Assembly (NCBI GenBank): GCA_965205055.1
Contig: OZ242030.1
Span: forward strand, 1,178,001-1,242,000
Direction of reading: 5' to 3'
Length of the DNA: 64,000 bases
Source of the DNA: CBDBBY01 sp965205055
GTDB taxonomy: Bacteria > Pseudomonadota > Alphaproteobacteria > Rhodobacterales > Rhodobacteraceae
A program made the position numbers and the translations under genes. Shown piece by piece: positions 51,502 to 60,075 of this stretch (positions within the stretch are counted from its first letter, which is position 1; every line of letters starts with the position of its first letter). A model generated the notes under the pieces. The model saw only the letters and a list, made by a program, of their open reading frames with translations. It made no database searches and had not been told where the DNA came from.

Positions 51502-53238
51502 CTATCGTGGGCAGTATTGCGGATAATTCCGAACTTCACCAAGCAAATACCTGCTAAAGAGCCTTGCTTGGACGATCAGCATTCTTCTAATGCTAAGCCT
51601 GTATCCAAATATTGGGTGTGTAACGATATCGGACATACGACGCTCGTAGACCTTTAGAAACTTCTTACGTCCACTTTGTGTGAATGCAACTCCAATTTCT
51701 CCATCTACGAAATCTTTCGGCGAAATTTCTCCGGTATTTACTGTGCGTAAAATAATTGAATCTACAATTATTGGTCTGAACGGTTCCATGATGTCAAGCG
51801 CAAGCGACGGCCGCCCGTACTTAGGAGCATGAAAGAGTCCTCGAAACGGATCTAGCCCAACACTCGCCAACGCAACGCTTAGTTGCCGCGTCAGAACCGC
51901 ATATCCGAATGACAGCATAGCGTTGATTGGGTCCCTTGCAGGACGACGATTTCGCGTCGTAAACTTAAACGTATCTTCGCTGGACCGATCTAGTAATGTA
52001 TCTTGTTTTGATGGTGGATCCAGCATTTGTGAAAACGACTCAAAATATACTGCGGCCGCCTTTCCTTCTATCCCCATCAGTGCCGATATCGTAGATGCCT
52101 TGTTTATTGAATTCCTTAGTTTATGCAGTTTATCCAAAACTTGATTTTTTTTTGATATACCACCTTTGAAATTTCGCCGCAACATTGTTCGTTGGTTGTG
52201 AACCTTTGCAGCAACTAGTTCTTTAGAAAACGCTAACTTAGTCATAGTATTGAAACTAGCTCGATATTGCGCAGAACGGACCTCTACATTTTTATGCCCG
52301 ATTCCCTGAGCAATTCCCCTAAACCAACCGCCAATACTATGAAAACTTACTGGTATTTCACGATCTAACAGTGCAGTTAGTGCATATGATGAAATCGATA
52401 CGTTACCAAACAATACAACTTCGGAAATATCAATAAACCTAATGCATGTCTCAGACTTATTTCCATCGGTGACAACTAACGTTTCACCTGATTTTACAAC
52501 CCTTGCACGCTGGGATTGTATAACTAAAGGTAGCGCATCATCGCGTGGCACTGCAATTGGCCTTGGTGCTAACTGCGATCCCCCCAATGCGTTTATTTCA
52601 TCTGGTAGGCAGATTGTTACCAAGTCACAACGAGGACATTTCGGGCTATCGCTAAGAGGTGGCGGTAATAATCCCTGCATAACACTGAGTCTTAACTCAC
52701 CGATTGCTGTTTCGGTTTCCGTTCGAAGAGTTTCGTCGAACGATACTCTAACCTGCTCACTACTCTCAGCAAAGTATATATATCCGCCGTCTACCTGGTA
52801 TCCGTGCTCCTCTAAAAGCATGCCCTGTGCACAAACCAATACGCGTTCAGCTAAGTACGCGCCCCGCTCTACGTGTGGGCGCTTTCCGCATTTGTAGTCT
52901 ACTGGAGTTACTTTTCCTTTTCCTGTGTCAACAACCTTTACCTTGCCGATTATTCCTAGTCTTTTTGACGAAAGTGTAACTGACTTGTAGACCGCATTTC
53001 CCGTTGCAAGTGAATCACGGTGTAGTTTTGATAGAAGTTCATCTTTTTTGTCTAAATGGCCGTGAAGCTTTTTACGTTCAATTGATGTTGAAGATTTCGG
53101 CCACTCTTGTTGTACCCACTTTAGGTATGCTAGTCGCGGGCAGTAAAAGTATTTTGTTAACATTTTGACTGGAATCAGTGGGACATCGCCGGACGGCGGC
53201 GGTAGAAAACCGGGTAATCGTTGTTGGGGCGACTCCAT
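51502..53238 (-). CDS. cas4-cas1: Cas4-Cas1 fusion protein
   Basis: 578 residues from the ATG at 53238 (a TTG 12 bp upstream is possible). Residues about 20-215 are Cas4, a RecB-like nuclease with an iron-sulfur cluster: C33 in FYCPRLAYLK, the active-site PVDYK (D114, K116), and C201, C204 and C210 in KCPRCDLVTICLPDE. Residues about 245-578 are Cas1, the integrase: E391 in MGIEGKAAAVYFES, H470 in GLFHAPKYG and the LALDIMEPFRP block (D482, E485). All catalytic residues are present, so the module looks active. Cas4 trims prespacers and selects PAMs. The gene is much more AT-rich than the effector operon. Confidence 0.93.
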   Translation of the reverse strand: MESPQQRLPGFLPPPSGDVPLIPVKMLTKYFYCPRLAYLKWVQQEWPKSSTSIERKKLHGHLDKKDELLSKLHRDSLATGNAVYKSVTLSSKRLGIIGKVKVVDTGKGKVTPVDYKCGKRPHVERGAYLAERVLVCAQGMLLEEHGYQVDGGYIYFAESSEQVRVSFDETLRTETETAIGELRLSVMQGLLPPPLSDSPKCPRCDLVTICLPDEINALGGSQLAPRPIAVPRDDALPLVIQSQRARVVKSGETLVVTDGNKSETCIRFIDISEVVLFGNVSISSYALTALLDREIPVSFHSIGGWFRGIAQGIGHKNVEVRSAQYRASFNTMTKLAFSKELVAAKVHNQRTMLRRNFKGGISKKNQVLDKLHKLRNSINKASTISALMGIEGKAAAVYFESFSQMLDPPSKQDTLLDRSSEDTFKFTTRNRRPARDPINAMLSFGYAVLTRQLSVALASVGLDPFRGLFHAPKYGRPSLALDIMEPFRPIIVDSIILRTVNTGEISPKDFVDGEIGVAFTQSGRKKFLKVYERRMSDIVTHPIFGYRLSIRRMLIVQARLFSRYLLGEVRNYPQYCPR

Positions 53239-53250
53239 CGTTAATAACAA

Positions 53251-54525
53251 TTGTACGTCATTTGCTTGATGAATTCTACTTTGACATTTTCAGTTCTCTT
53301 TAGCAACAATCTCAACACCTGATTTGGCCATTTTTTGTGTTCATAGTTGCCAATTGGTGTCACTAATTCCATATAGCCGCGTAATCGCACTTCGATATTT
53401 CGCTGCGGGTGCCTCCGTGCTGCTGATGTGCTTGGGACGCCACTCCGGCATCTGTGTTATCAATTTGTTCCATTTCCGGTTTGACAGCCTGTCCTCCATG
53501 CTCCGTATGACACTCGGGGCCAATCAAGTGACCGCTGCGAGGGTCTCGAGTCCGTTGGTTTCCTGTCCCAATAACTGTTGTCGGTAGATATCTCATGACA
53601 TACGACTCAGTATCGGCTCTCGGCTTCGCCCCGCCCTTCCCGCTTTGATCTTGAGCTCTTACTGAAATTTTTATCGGGTACCAGAGTTCAATCCTCTTTG
53701 GCACTTTTGGAACCTCTGTAGGTCCGTAGTGCACGAGATCGAGGAAGTTTGGCAGGAATTGACAACTATTTGTTCGCCCTCGACGTGAACAAGCTGATAT
53801 CCGTATACGCAAACGCGTAAGTCGACAGTGCGTGATCTTTGAGGACGCTCAAATCAGTTCGACGATGCGCGAAAAGGTCCTAAATCTCTGATACCCGGCA
53901 ACATCGCCCGATTACACCTGCCCAATCCAACTTGGTAAAGAAAACTAAACCAAAAACAGTCATTCGGTCCATCAGAGGCAATTTTCCGTGCAGACTCTTG
54001 TTTATTCACAGGCGAGATTTTTGCGAGCGTAATCGCCTGTTGAAAAATCTGTAGTAGTCGAGGAGTACGCCCAAAAACCAGATCATACTTCGGACATCCC
54101 ATGAAACGCCAACACGTGGAAACTCCGTGTCTTGATGCCTTTGAAGCCCAATCTTCCCGTAGTGGAGAAGGAACCCAATGAACGCGGTGACGCGAAGGCC
54201 AAAAGCTTTGCCCAAGTGTCCATGGTCGGCGCGCTTCCAGCCTCTCCAACACGCTGAGTTCATGCCCGGCAACGTCGTTGTGATCGCATGGGCTCATGAT
54301 TTCGGATTGAAAAATCGAAGGTCGCTGGTCGATTGCAGGCGCTAAGGCTCTGTTCACCGTCAGATTTTGCGTCGAGAACAATTGTTGGGCCGACCCGGCT
54401 CGATCGGAAAATTCGTCGAGTCGCAACCGATCGGCCATAGATCGTGCGGCACACTCGTTACGATTGCGAACCTTGACGGCCCACTGTTGGGTTTATAGAG
54501 GCTATTGAAACACTATGGCAGCACC
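53251..54525. other. Interval without a confident gene between adaptation and effector modules
   Basis: AT-rich near 53251-53400, then normal GC. A 194-codon minus-strand frame at 53854-54438 and a 149-codon one at 53363-53812 have no recognised product and read mostly as shadow of IS debris. The promoter of the effector operon must lie close to 54450-54500. TAGAGG at 54496-54501 precedes the cas10 start. Confidence 0.35.
54319..54396 (+). pseudogene. ISKra4-family transposase, C-terminal remnant
   Basis: The plus strand reads GRWSIAGAKALFTVRFCVEN, then NCWAD, the KAGAN-L---C-EN segment of the ISKra4 C-terminus. It is the third such remnant in the window and the only one on this strand. It ends about 100 bp before the effector operon. 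Confidence 0.45.
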
Positions 54526-56169
54526 ATGAACAATCACTCGTTCCTCATTCAGATCGATGTGCCGTCGATCAAGAGCTACGTGTTCGGAACGGATCCTCTG
54601 AACGAGATACGGGGTGCAAGTTCATTGCTGGATCAGTTAAATCGATGCGAGATGATGCGAATCCTACGCGAGCTCCTCGGCTCGTCTACGGTTGAGCAGG
54701 TTTATGCCAATGGTGGTGCAGCGCAATTTATGGTGCAAACGGACGACGAAGCCACGGTCGAAGCGGCTTGTCGTAGCTTGGTTCGAAATCTGCGTGATCG
54801 GACCGCAGGCGAGGTGCGGGCAGCCTATGGTATCGCGCCGCTCCGGGATGCCAATTCCTATCGCGAGACGGTCCGGCTTGCCTATTACCGGTTGCGTTGC
54901 CAGCGTGACTTTGGAGGCGTCCGTTGCAGCGTGCCCACCCTGCCCATGGTACGGGAATGCTCCTCCGCCTCTTACTTGCCAGCAGCGCATCGCTTGAGTT
55001 GGAGGGCCGAGAACGCCGGGCTATTGTCCGAATCAAGCTACCGGAAGAGGCAAGAGGGACACGAAGCACGAGCTGGTGACCTTTGGTTCAGTTGGATGGA
55101 TAGTCTTCGCGAAGCTGGACCATGGCCCGCTGAAACGAGTTGGAGCGCCCTGCGATGCAAGGAGATTGCTGAAATCGGCAAATGCTCCTCCAAAAACGGA
55201 TACGTGGGCATCGTATACGCCGACGGCAACGCGATGGGCAAAATCGTGCAAGCGTTGGACCGTTTAGAGACCTGTCGTCACTTCAGTACTATCGTCGATC
55301 AAAGCATTCGCACGGCGTGTTATTCCGGGCTTGCCGACGTCACGGGTAACGAGGTCGAGCAGGTGCGGAATTGGGTCGATCAAGATTTCAGTTCTTCGCC
55401 TTCCGCGAACCGCGCGCTGCCCGCAGACATCCTGCTACTTGGCGGCGACGATCTGCTTGTCGCCCTTCCGGCTGACCGCGCGCTCGACTTCGCGCTACAT
55501 GTTTGCAACGAATTCGAACGGCTAACTCGGGAGAAGATTGCCGCATTGCGAGATAATCTTTCACAGCAGTTCTTCCGGGAGCAAATCGGAGATCGCGGAT
55601 TCACGATTTCCTGCGGCGTTGCAATTGCCCCGAGTGCCCACCCCTTCTATCTCTTGTTAGACTTGGCGGAGCAATTGCTGCGCAACTCAAAACGGTCCGT
55701 TGGGGTCGGGAATTCAGATGCGGCTTCTGACGGTGCCACCCGAGTTGATTTCCACGTCGTGGCTGGGTCCGCCAGCCTTCCCGTCGAAAGGGTTCGGAAC
55801 GAAATGTATGGCGTTGCGAGTGCGGCGCCGCGAACTCTGCGGCCGCTTACCTTAGAGCAGCTGTGTTCGCTGCGTACTGCAGTCGGAGAACTGCGCCGCA
55901 CGAATTTCCCGCGCAGCAAGCTGCATGAACTTGAGGACGCTGCCTTGGAAGAAGAAAAGAAACAGGCAGCCCTCCGCATCCGCGATATATTCGCCCGTTG
56001 CCGAGACGAAGGCAAACGCTTGCATCGAAGCGCGTTATGGAACGCGGTCCACCTGCTTTGTCCTGAAGATCATTCCGTCGACTTCCCGTGGTACCAAAAG
56101 GGCGGGCGACAAATTCTCGGCATTGCCGATTTAGTAGATTGCCACGATCTGTTCCGGCCTCAACGTTAA
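54526..56169 (+). CDS. cas10: Cas10, type III-D, without HD domain
   Basis: 547 residues from the ATG at 54526 (a TTG at 54505 is also possible). It opens directly with the first palm domain (LIQIDVPSIKSYVFGTDPLN, then EIRGASSLLDQLNRC), where larger Cas10 proteins have an HD nuclease, so target-DNA cutting by HD is absent. The second palm carries GIVYADGNAMGKI (about 228-240) and DILLLGGDDLLVALP with an intact GGDD at 306-309, the cyclic oligoadenylate synthetase site. The C-terminal helical part (about 440-547) contacts small subunits by analogy. First gene of the operon. Confidence 0.92.
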   Translation: MNNHSFLIQIDVPSIKSYVFGTDPLNEIRGASSLLDQLNRCEMMRILRELLGSSTVEQVYANGGAAQFMVQTDDEATVEAACRSLVRNLRDRTAGEVRAAYGIAPLRDANSYRETVRLAYYRLRCQRDFGGVRCSVPTLPMVRECSSASYLPAAHRLSWRAENAGLLSESSYRKRQEGHEARAGDLWFSWMDSLREAGPWPAETSWSALRCKEIAEIGKCSSKNGYVGIVYADGNAMGKIVQALDRLETCRHFSTIVDQSIRTACYSGLADVTGNEVEQVRNWVDQDFSSSPSANRALPADILLLGGDDLLVALPADRALDFALHVCNEFERLTREKIAALRDNLSQQFFREQIGDRGFTISCGVAIAPSAHPFYLLLDLAEQLLRNSKRSVGVGNSDAASDGATRVDFHVVAGSASLPVERVRNEMYGVASAAPRTLRPLTLEQLCSLRTAVGELRRTNFPRSKLHELEDAALEEEKKQAALRIRDIFARCRDEGKRLHRSALWNAVHLLCPEDHSVDFPWYQKGGRQILGIADLVDCHDLFRPQR

Positions 56170-56184
56170 ACGAGGGAACAAGAA

Positions 56185-57018
56185 TTGAATCCGCAACGCT
56201 TGAACTTGCATTACCGTATCAAATGGCAAGGGCGGTGGCACGTAGGAAACGGCTATCAATCAGCGGTGGTAGACCGCCTCCAGCGACGTGCCAGATTGCC
56301 GTTTCAGCACGAGAGCGACATGACATACAATCAATCGGCGGAAGTGGGAAAGCCTGCGCAACAGCGTTCTTTAGTGCCTGTAGTGCCTGGTTCTCAGATC
56401 AAAGGAGTGTTGCGCCATCACTGCGAACGGCTTGCCATCGCCCTTGGCTTACGCGTGGTTGATCCGCACGCAGGTACTGAAGCCGGTGATCGCAGTCTTG
56501 TAGCGAACTTCCGGTCGCTGGCGAATTCCGATCTTTTAATCGACCGGTTGTTCGGCAGCCGCTATCAAGGTGAATGCCTGTTCGTCACCAACGCGCTACC
56601 GGTGCCTGCGGCGCTCGAACGACACCCGCCGACGGTCGCGGTGCGAACTGCTATCGACCGAGTTACCGGCACAGCAAGGGACCAACATCTGTTCGCTACA
56701 GAGTTAATCGAGCAAAACGTCTGCCTGCACGGCGACATCCGTGCCCGCCACCCCCGCAGCGTTCTGACACAGGATGAGGATGGAGAAGGCTTTCCCTTTG
56801 AGTATGCTCTTTTAGTTGCGGGTTTGCTATCACTGGAATCTTTGGGCGGCGACCGAAGCATGGGCTTAGGCCGTTGCGAGATCAGCCTTAAACCAAGTTC
56901 CTTGCGCTGGAATGGCAAAGCTATTTCTCTTGACGACGCACTTAAGAGTTTCGAAGAGGTTGAATGGGCTGATATGCTCGAACTGTTGCGCGAATCCTCC
57001 GAGGATCAGACATCGTGA
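56185..57018 (+). CDS. Cas7-like RAMP protein 1 (Csm3-like)
   Basis: 277 residues, TTG start at 56185 chosen because GAGGGA lies 7-12 bp upstream. RAMP features: PGSQIKGVLR (68-77), the RLFGS turn, DRVTGTARDQHLFATELIEQ (about 158-177), as in Csm3 (IDR.TGTA.DGALF..E), and the G-rich loop GGDRSMGLGR (221-230). Asp30 in SAVVDR lies where the target-RNA-cleaving Asp of Csm3 is found. It should be one backbone subunit around the crRNA. The start of csx10 overlaps its stop. Confidence 0.85.
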   Translation: MNPQRLNLHYRIKWQGRWHVGNGYQSAVVDRLQRRARLPFQHESDMTYNQSAEVGKPAQQRSLVPVVPGSQIKGVLRHHCERLAIALGLRVVDPHAGTEAGDRSLVANFRSLANSDLLIDRLFGSRYQGECLFVTNALPVPAALERHPPTVAVRTAIDRVTGTARDQHLFATELIEQNVCLHGDIRARHPRSVLTQDEDGEGFPFEYALLVAGLLSLESLGGDRSMGLGRCEISLKPSSLRWNGKAISLDDALKSFEEVEWADMLELLRESSEDQTS

Positions 57019-58280
57019 CCATGGTCATTAAGGTGCCGGTCACAGCACGCCTACTCGCGCCTGTGGCGATCAAGCGCAATCGCCAATCGGAACGCTCTGA
57101 GAACGTGAGGTGGGTGGCTGGCACCATGGTCAGAGGCGCACTTGCAGCGCTCTACCTGCAGCAGAACGGGCGAGCGGACGCCGCGTTCAAGCGAGTGTTC
57201 CTGAACGAGGCGACTTGCCGCTTCGGGCCGCTCGATCCAGAACCGCACGTATTTCCCCTCACTGCGTTGTCCTGCAAGCGCGAGAAACTGCAACACGTTC
57301 TGGTGGACATGCTCTGGCTTTGCGTAGCTCAACACCATTTGGCGGGGCCTCCGACGGTGGAAGCAGAAGCGAGTTGGCGGCAATGTGCCCAATGCGGAGC
57401 GGATCTGAAAGCCCAAGTTGGCTTTTGGCGAGATGATGGCGGACGTCCTCGCGAGATGGTCAGCGAATGCTCCGAGACAGTCGCCCATGTTGGCATCGAC
57501 CGTCGTACCGGCACGGCAGCCGAATCGATTTTCTACACTCTCGAATCGTTGACACCGTCCGGTAACGATACCGATCTGCATGGCTGGATTCTTGTCGACG
57601 ATGAAGCACTCGACACAGTGAGACGTATTCTGGAGGCCGAAGATTGCCAAATTTCAATCGGCCATGCCCGTACGCGCGGCTACGGCGATATGCTTCTGCA
57701 GTTGGGCAAGCCAGTTGAAGGTAACTTGCAGAACCCAAACTCGCAGTTGCGAGTTGACCGCTGGTCCGAGTGGAGCCGCGAGTTAAAAAATTCGCTCGCT
57801 GCGCCACCGTTTGCCATTGCCGATATAGCAACGGACGGATTTTTCTTTGGCTTGTCGTTTCCGACCGGTGCAGTTCTAGTGGACCGCTTTTTGCGCTACA
57901 CATTGGACCCAGCACAAATGATCGACTGGCTTCCGCTGATGCCGCCAACCCTTGACACGGCGTTCCCGCTAAAGAACCGACCAGAACAGCGCCTAGATAC
58001 CGGAGGCTCGGTAAGCTGGGTCGCCGCCGTGACCAAACACGAACCACTGCGTGGCTGGAATTCTGCCCACGGTTTGCCCCGTCAAGACGAGTGGATGGTC
58101 GCGCGTGGCGCTGCGTACGTATATCGCTTCAAAGGCGAACAGCGCCAACTCGATGCACTGTTCGCGCGCCTTGGCGCCTTGGCGGATGACGGTGTCGGTC
58201 TACGCCGCAATGAAGGATTCGGCGTGGTGGAAGTGTCCGACGAATTCCACCGGAGATTTCAAAGGCAGGAGTCGCATTGA
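57015..58280 (+). CDS. csx10: Csx10-like RAMP protein (Cas5 of type III-D)
   Basis: 421 residues, GTG start at 57015 overlapping the previous stop (ATG at 57021 possible). It has the Csx10 landmarks: KVPVTARLLAPVAIKRNRQS, then VRWVAGTMVRGALAALYL near the start, a CAQCG pair in the middle, VGIDRRTGTAAESIFYTLES, ISIGHARTRGYGDM, and the end GVGLRRNEGFGVVEVS. Csx10 is the Cas5-like subunit that caps the 5' handle of the crRNA and marks type III-D. Two cysteines of CAQCG may be half of a metal site. Confidence 0.85.
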   Translation: MTMVIKVPVTARLLAPVAIKRNRQSERSENVRWVAGTMVRGALAALYLQQNGRADAAFKRVFLNEATCRFGPLDPEPHVFPLTALSCKREKLQHVLVDMLWLCVAQHHLAGPPTVEAEASWRQCAQCGADLKAQVGFWRDDGGRPREMVSECSETVAHVGIDRRTGTAAESIFYTLESLTPSGNDTDLHGWILVDDEALDTVRRILEAEDCQISIGHARTRGYGDMLLQLGKPVEGNLQNPNSQLRVDRWSEWSRELKNSLAAPPFAIADIATDGFFFGLSFPTGAVLVDRFLRYTLDPAQMIDWLPLMPPTLDTAFPLKNRPEQRLDTGGSVSWVAAVTKHEPLRGWNSAHGLPRQDEWMVARGAAYVYRFKGEQRQLDALFARLGALADDGVGLRRNEGFGVVEVSDEFHRRFQRQESH

Positions 58281-58693
58281 TGTACGTGTTGAGCCCTGAA
58301 CTAATTCGCAAGGTGGATTGCCGCATCGACGAACTGCATGACCAGTTCGTTCACTTGGGCGCGCGGTTCTTCGATTCATTTGGCTCCGACAGAGGAAAGA
58401 TCAGCACGCAGGTCCGTAACCTGCAGCAAATCGCCTGTTCCGCGGTGCGCTTTGCCGACATTGAGGACTTCGTAAAGAATCAGATGGGCAAGAAGGACAA
58501 ACAGGAATGGAAAGCCGTGGGCGACGAAGCGCTCAAACAGCTCTCGCAATTGCGCAGTTACAGTGAGGAAGTTGCATCCGATGCCAGCGACAGGATGGCG
58601 GTGCGTCAGCGCCTTGCCCGCGGCTGGGTGCGGGCGGTAGTGGGTGAATACTTGTATCGGCTTGCACACCTTCAGATGGAAAACTCACCATGA
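58280..58693 (+). CDS. cas11: Probable Cas11 (Csm2-like small subunit)
   Basis: 137 residues from the ATG at 58280, which overlaps the csx10 stop by one base. The protein is entirely helical in appearance, with regular charged and aliphatic spacing (ISTQVRNLQQIACSAVRFAD, then IEDFVKNQMGKKDKQEW, then VRQRLARGWVRAVVGEYLYR). Size, helix content and position between csx10 and the later Cas7 genes fit the small subunit that lines the crRNA-target duplex. Direct sequence similarity to known Csm2 is not evident by eye, so this rests mainly on context. Confidence 0.6.
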   Translation: MYVLSPELIRKVDCRIDELHDQFVHLGARFFDSFGSDRGKISTQVRNLQQIACSAVRFADIEDFVKNQMGKKDKQEWKAVGDEALKQLSQLRSYSEEVASDASDRMAVRQRLARGWVRAVVGEYLYRLAHLQMENSP

Positions 58694-59175
58694 CCAGCCT
58701 CGACTTGCTTTCCGATACGGTCTACCGTGAACAAGCTATCAGGCAGTTGGATGACCTGCTCGGTGAATGCAGGAAGTTTCCAGTGCAGAAGACCCAGCTT
58801 TACGGGCTGCGGCAGATCGCCCGTCAAGAACCGCGCAAGGTTAGAAAGTTCGCGATTCACCAGCGCGATCGCGCAAAACGCAAGTCGGAGCAGGACGAGG
58901 TAGAATTCTGGACCTGCGTAGACAAACTATGCGATTTGTCATCTCCATGGTCGGTGCCAACCGAGGGTTTGAAGCACGCTCCCGAGGAGTTGCGTGAAGA
59001 GAACATCCCTGAAAAAATTAAAGGTATGGCGCCTGCCGAGCGCACGCATCGCAACGAACTTATCGCGCAGCGAAAAAAATGGCTGGATCAATGGGCCAGA
59101 GATCACATCCCGGCGTTCTTCGAGCGCTTCTGCACGCACGCGCTGTACTGTCTGGAGAAATCGAAGGCAAGGTGA
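58690..59175 (+). CDS. Unassigned 161-aa protein inside the type III-D operon
   Basis: Start overlaps the probable cas11 stop by 4 bp, so it is translated with it. The protein is helical and strongly charged: YREQAIRQLDDLLGECRKFP, then YGLRQIARQEPRKVRKFAIH, RDRAKRKSEQDEVEFWTCVD, and MAPAERTHRNELIAQRKKWL, then DQWARDHIPAFFERF. The middle is very basic and could bind RNA. It has no RAMP glycine-rich loop, no CARF and no known nuclease motif that I can see. It is not one of the standard III-D genes (cas10, cas5/csx10, cas7, cas11, csx19). It may be a second small subunit or a locus-specific accessory. Confidence 0.8.
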   Translation: MTSLDLLSDTVYREQAIRQLDDLLGECRKFPVQKTQLYGLRQIARQEPRKVRKFAIHQRDRAKRKSEQDEVEFWTCVDKLCDLSSPWSVPTEGLKHAPEELREENIPEKIKGMAPAERTHRNELIAQRKKWLDQWARDHIPAFFERFCTHALYCLEKSKAR

Positions 59176-59200
59176 GAGAACAATTGAAGAGGGTCGAACG

Positions 59201-60073
59201 GTGACAACGAACGCGATGCCTACTGTCGATGAAGATTTTGGACTGCGCAGCAGAATGCGTATTGCGGCTACTTTGGTGTTCGAGACCGCGTGGCGCATCG
59301 GTTCCGGCCGGGAGGGCGAGACCATGAGCGACTTGGGCGTAGTATTGGATCCCGTCGGTCAGCCGGTGCTGCCCGGCTCTTCGCTCAAGGGAAGGCTGCG
59401 CAGCACCTGCGAGACGTTGGCGCACGCTCTGGATATGAATGCCTGCATGCTGAACCGTGAGGCGAGCGGCGTGGATTGCGTAAGCGACATCAGTTACTAC
59501 CCGACTGTACGTCAAGAATATCGGGAGGTGTCACAGGCGGGCTTGAAATCCCGGTTGCAGTGGATCAACAACCACACCTGCGATGTATGCAAGCTTTTTG
59601 GCTCGCCGGTGCAGGCGGGTCATCTGCGGGTTAGCGACGGCATCCTTCAAGAGTGGGCAACGGTGGTGCAGGTACGGGACGGCGTGGTAATCGATCGCGA
59701 CAGCCGCACGGCCGTTGATCGTCTAAAGTACGACTACGAGGTGATTCCACCGGGCAGCCGGTTCAATATCTGCGTCGATCTTGAAAACGCGGCCGACCGA
59801 GACTTGGCTCTGCTGGGTGCCGCGCTCTTTGAGTGGCACGCCGGCAGCAGCATCGGCGGTTTTACCAGCAGAGGCCTCGGCCGCTTCCATCTCAAGGATA
59901 TCAAAATGCTCGGTGTTGATCTGAAGGATCCGAAACAACGCGTGCGATTCCTGACCAAGACGAGCGTAGACCAGCGTCTGGCCGATTTGGGCGACTGGGA
60001 AAGTTACTTCGCAGAACGCATCGACCAGCAAACGCGCTCAACAACAGTAGGTGCTGACTCCGGGGAGGGTTAA
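59201..60073 (+). CDS. Cas7-like RAMP protein 2 (Csm3-like)
   Basis: 290 residues from the GTG at 59201, preceded by AGAGGG; an ATG lies 15 bp on. Features: WRIGSGREGETMSDLGVVLD (31-50) with Asp44 near the Csm3 catalytic Asp position, PGSSLKGRLRSTCE (58-71), HTCDVCKLFGSPVQAGHLRV with a CxxC pair, IDRDSRTAVDRLKYDYEVIP, and the G-rich loop SIGGFTSRGLGRFHL. It is probably a target-cleaving backbone subunit. It begins 26 bp after the unassigned gene. Confidence 0.86.
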   Translation: MTTNAMPTVDEDFGLRSRMRIAATLVFETAWRIGSGREGETMSDLGVVLDPVGQPVLPGSSLKGRLRSTCETLAHALDMNACMLNREASGVDCVSDISYYPTVRQEYREVSQAGLKSRLQWINNHTCDVCKLFGSPVQAGHLRVSDGILQEWATVVQVRDGVVIDRDSRTAVDRLKYDYEVIPPGSRFNICVDLENAADRDLALLGAALFEWHAGSSIGGFTSRGLGRFHLKDIKMLGVDLKDPKQRVRFLTKTSVDQRLADLGDWESYFAERIDQQTRSTTVGADSGEG

Positions 60074-60075
60074 CC

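Noticed and set aside
53854..54438. 194-codon minus-strand frame before cas10
   Set aside because: Partly antisense to an ISKra4 remnant and without recognisable domain or start signal.
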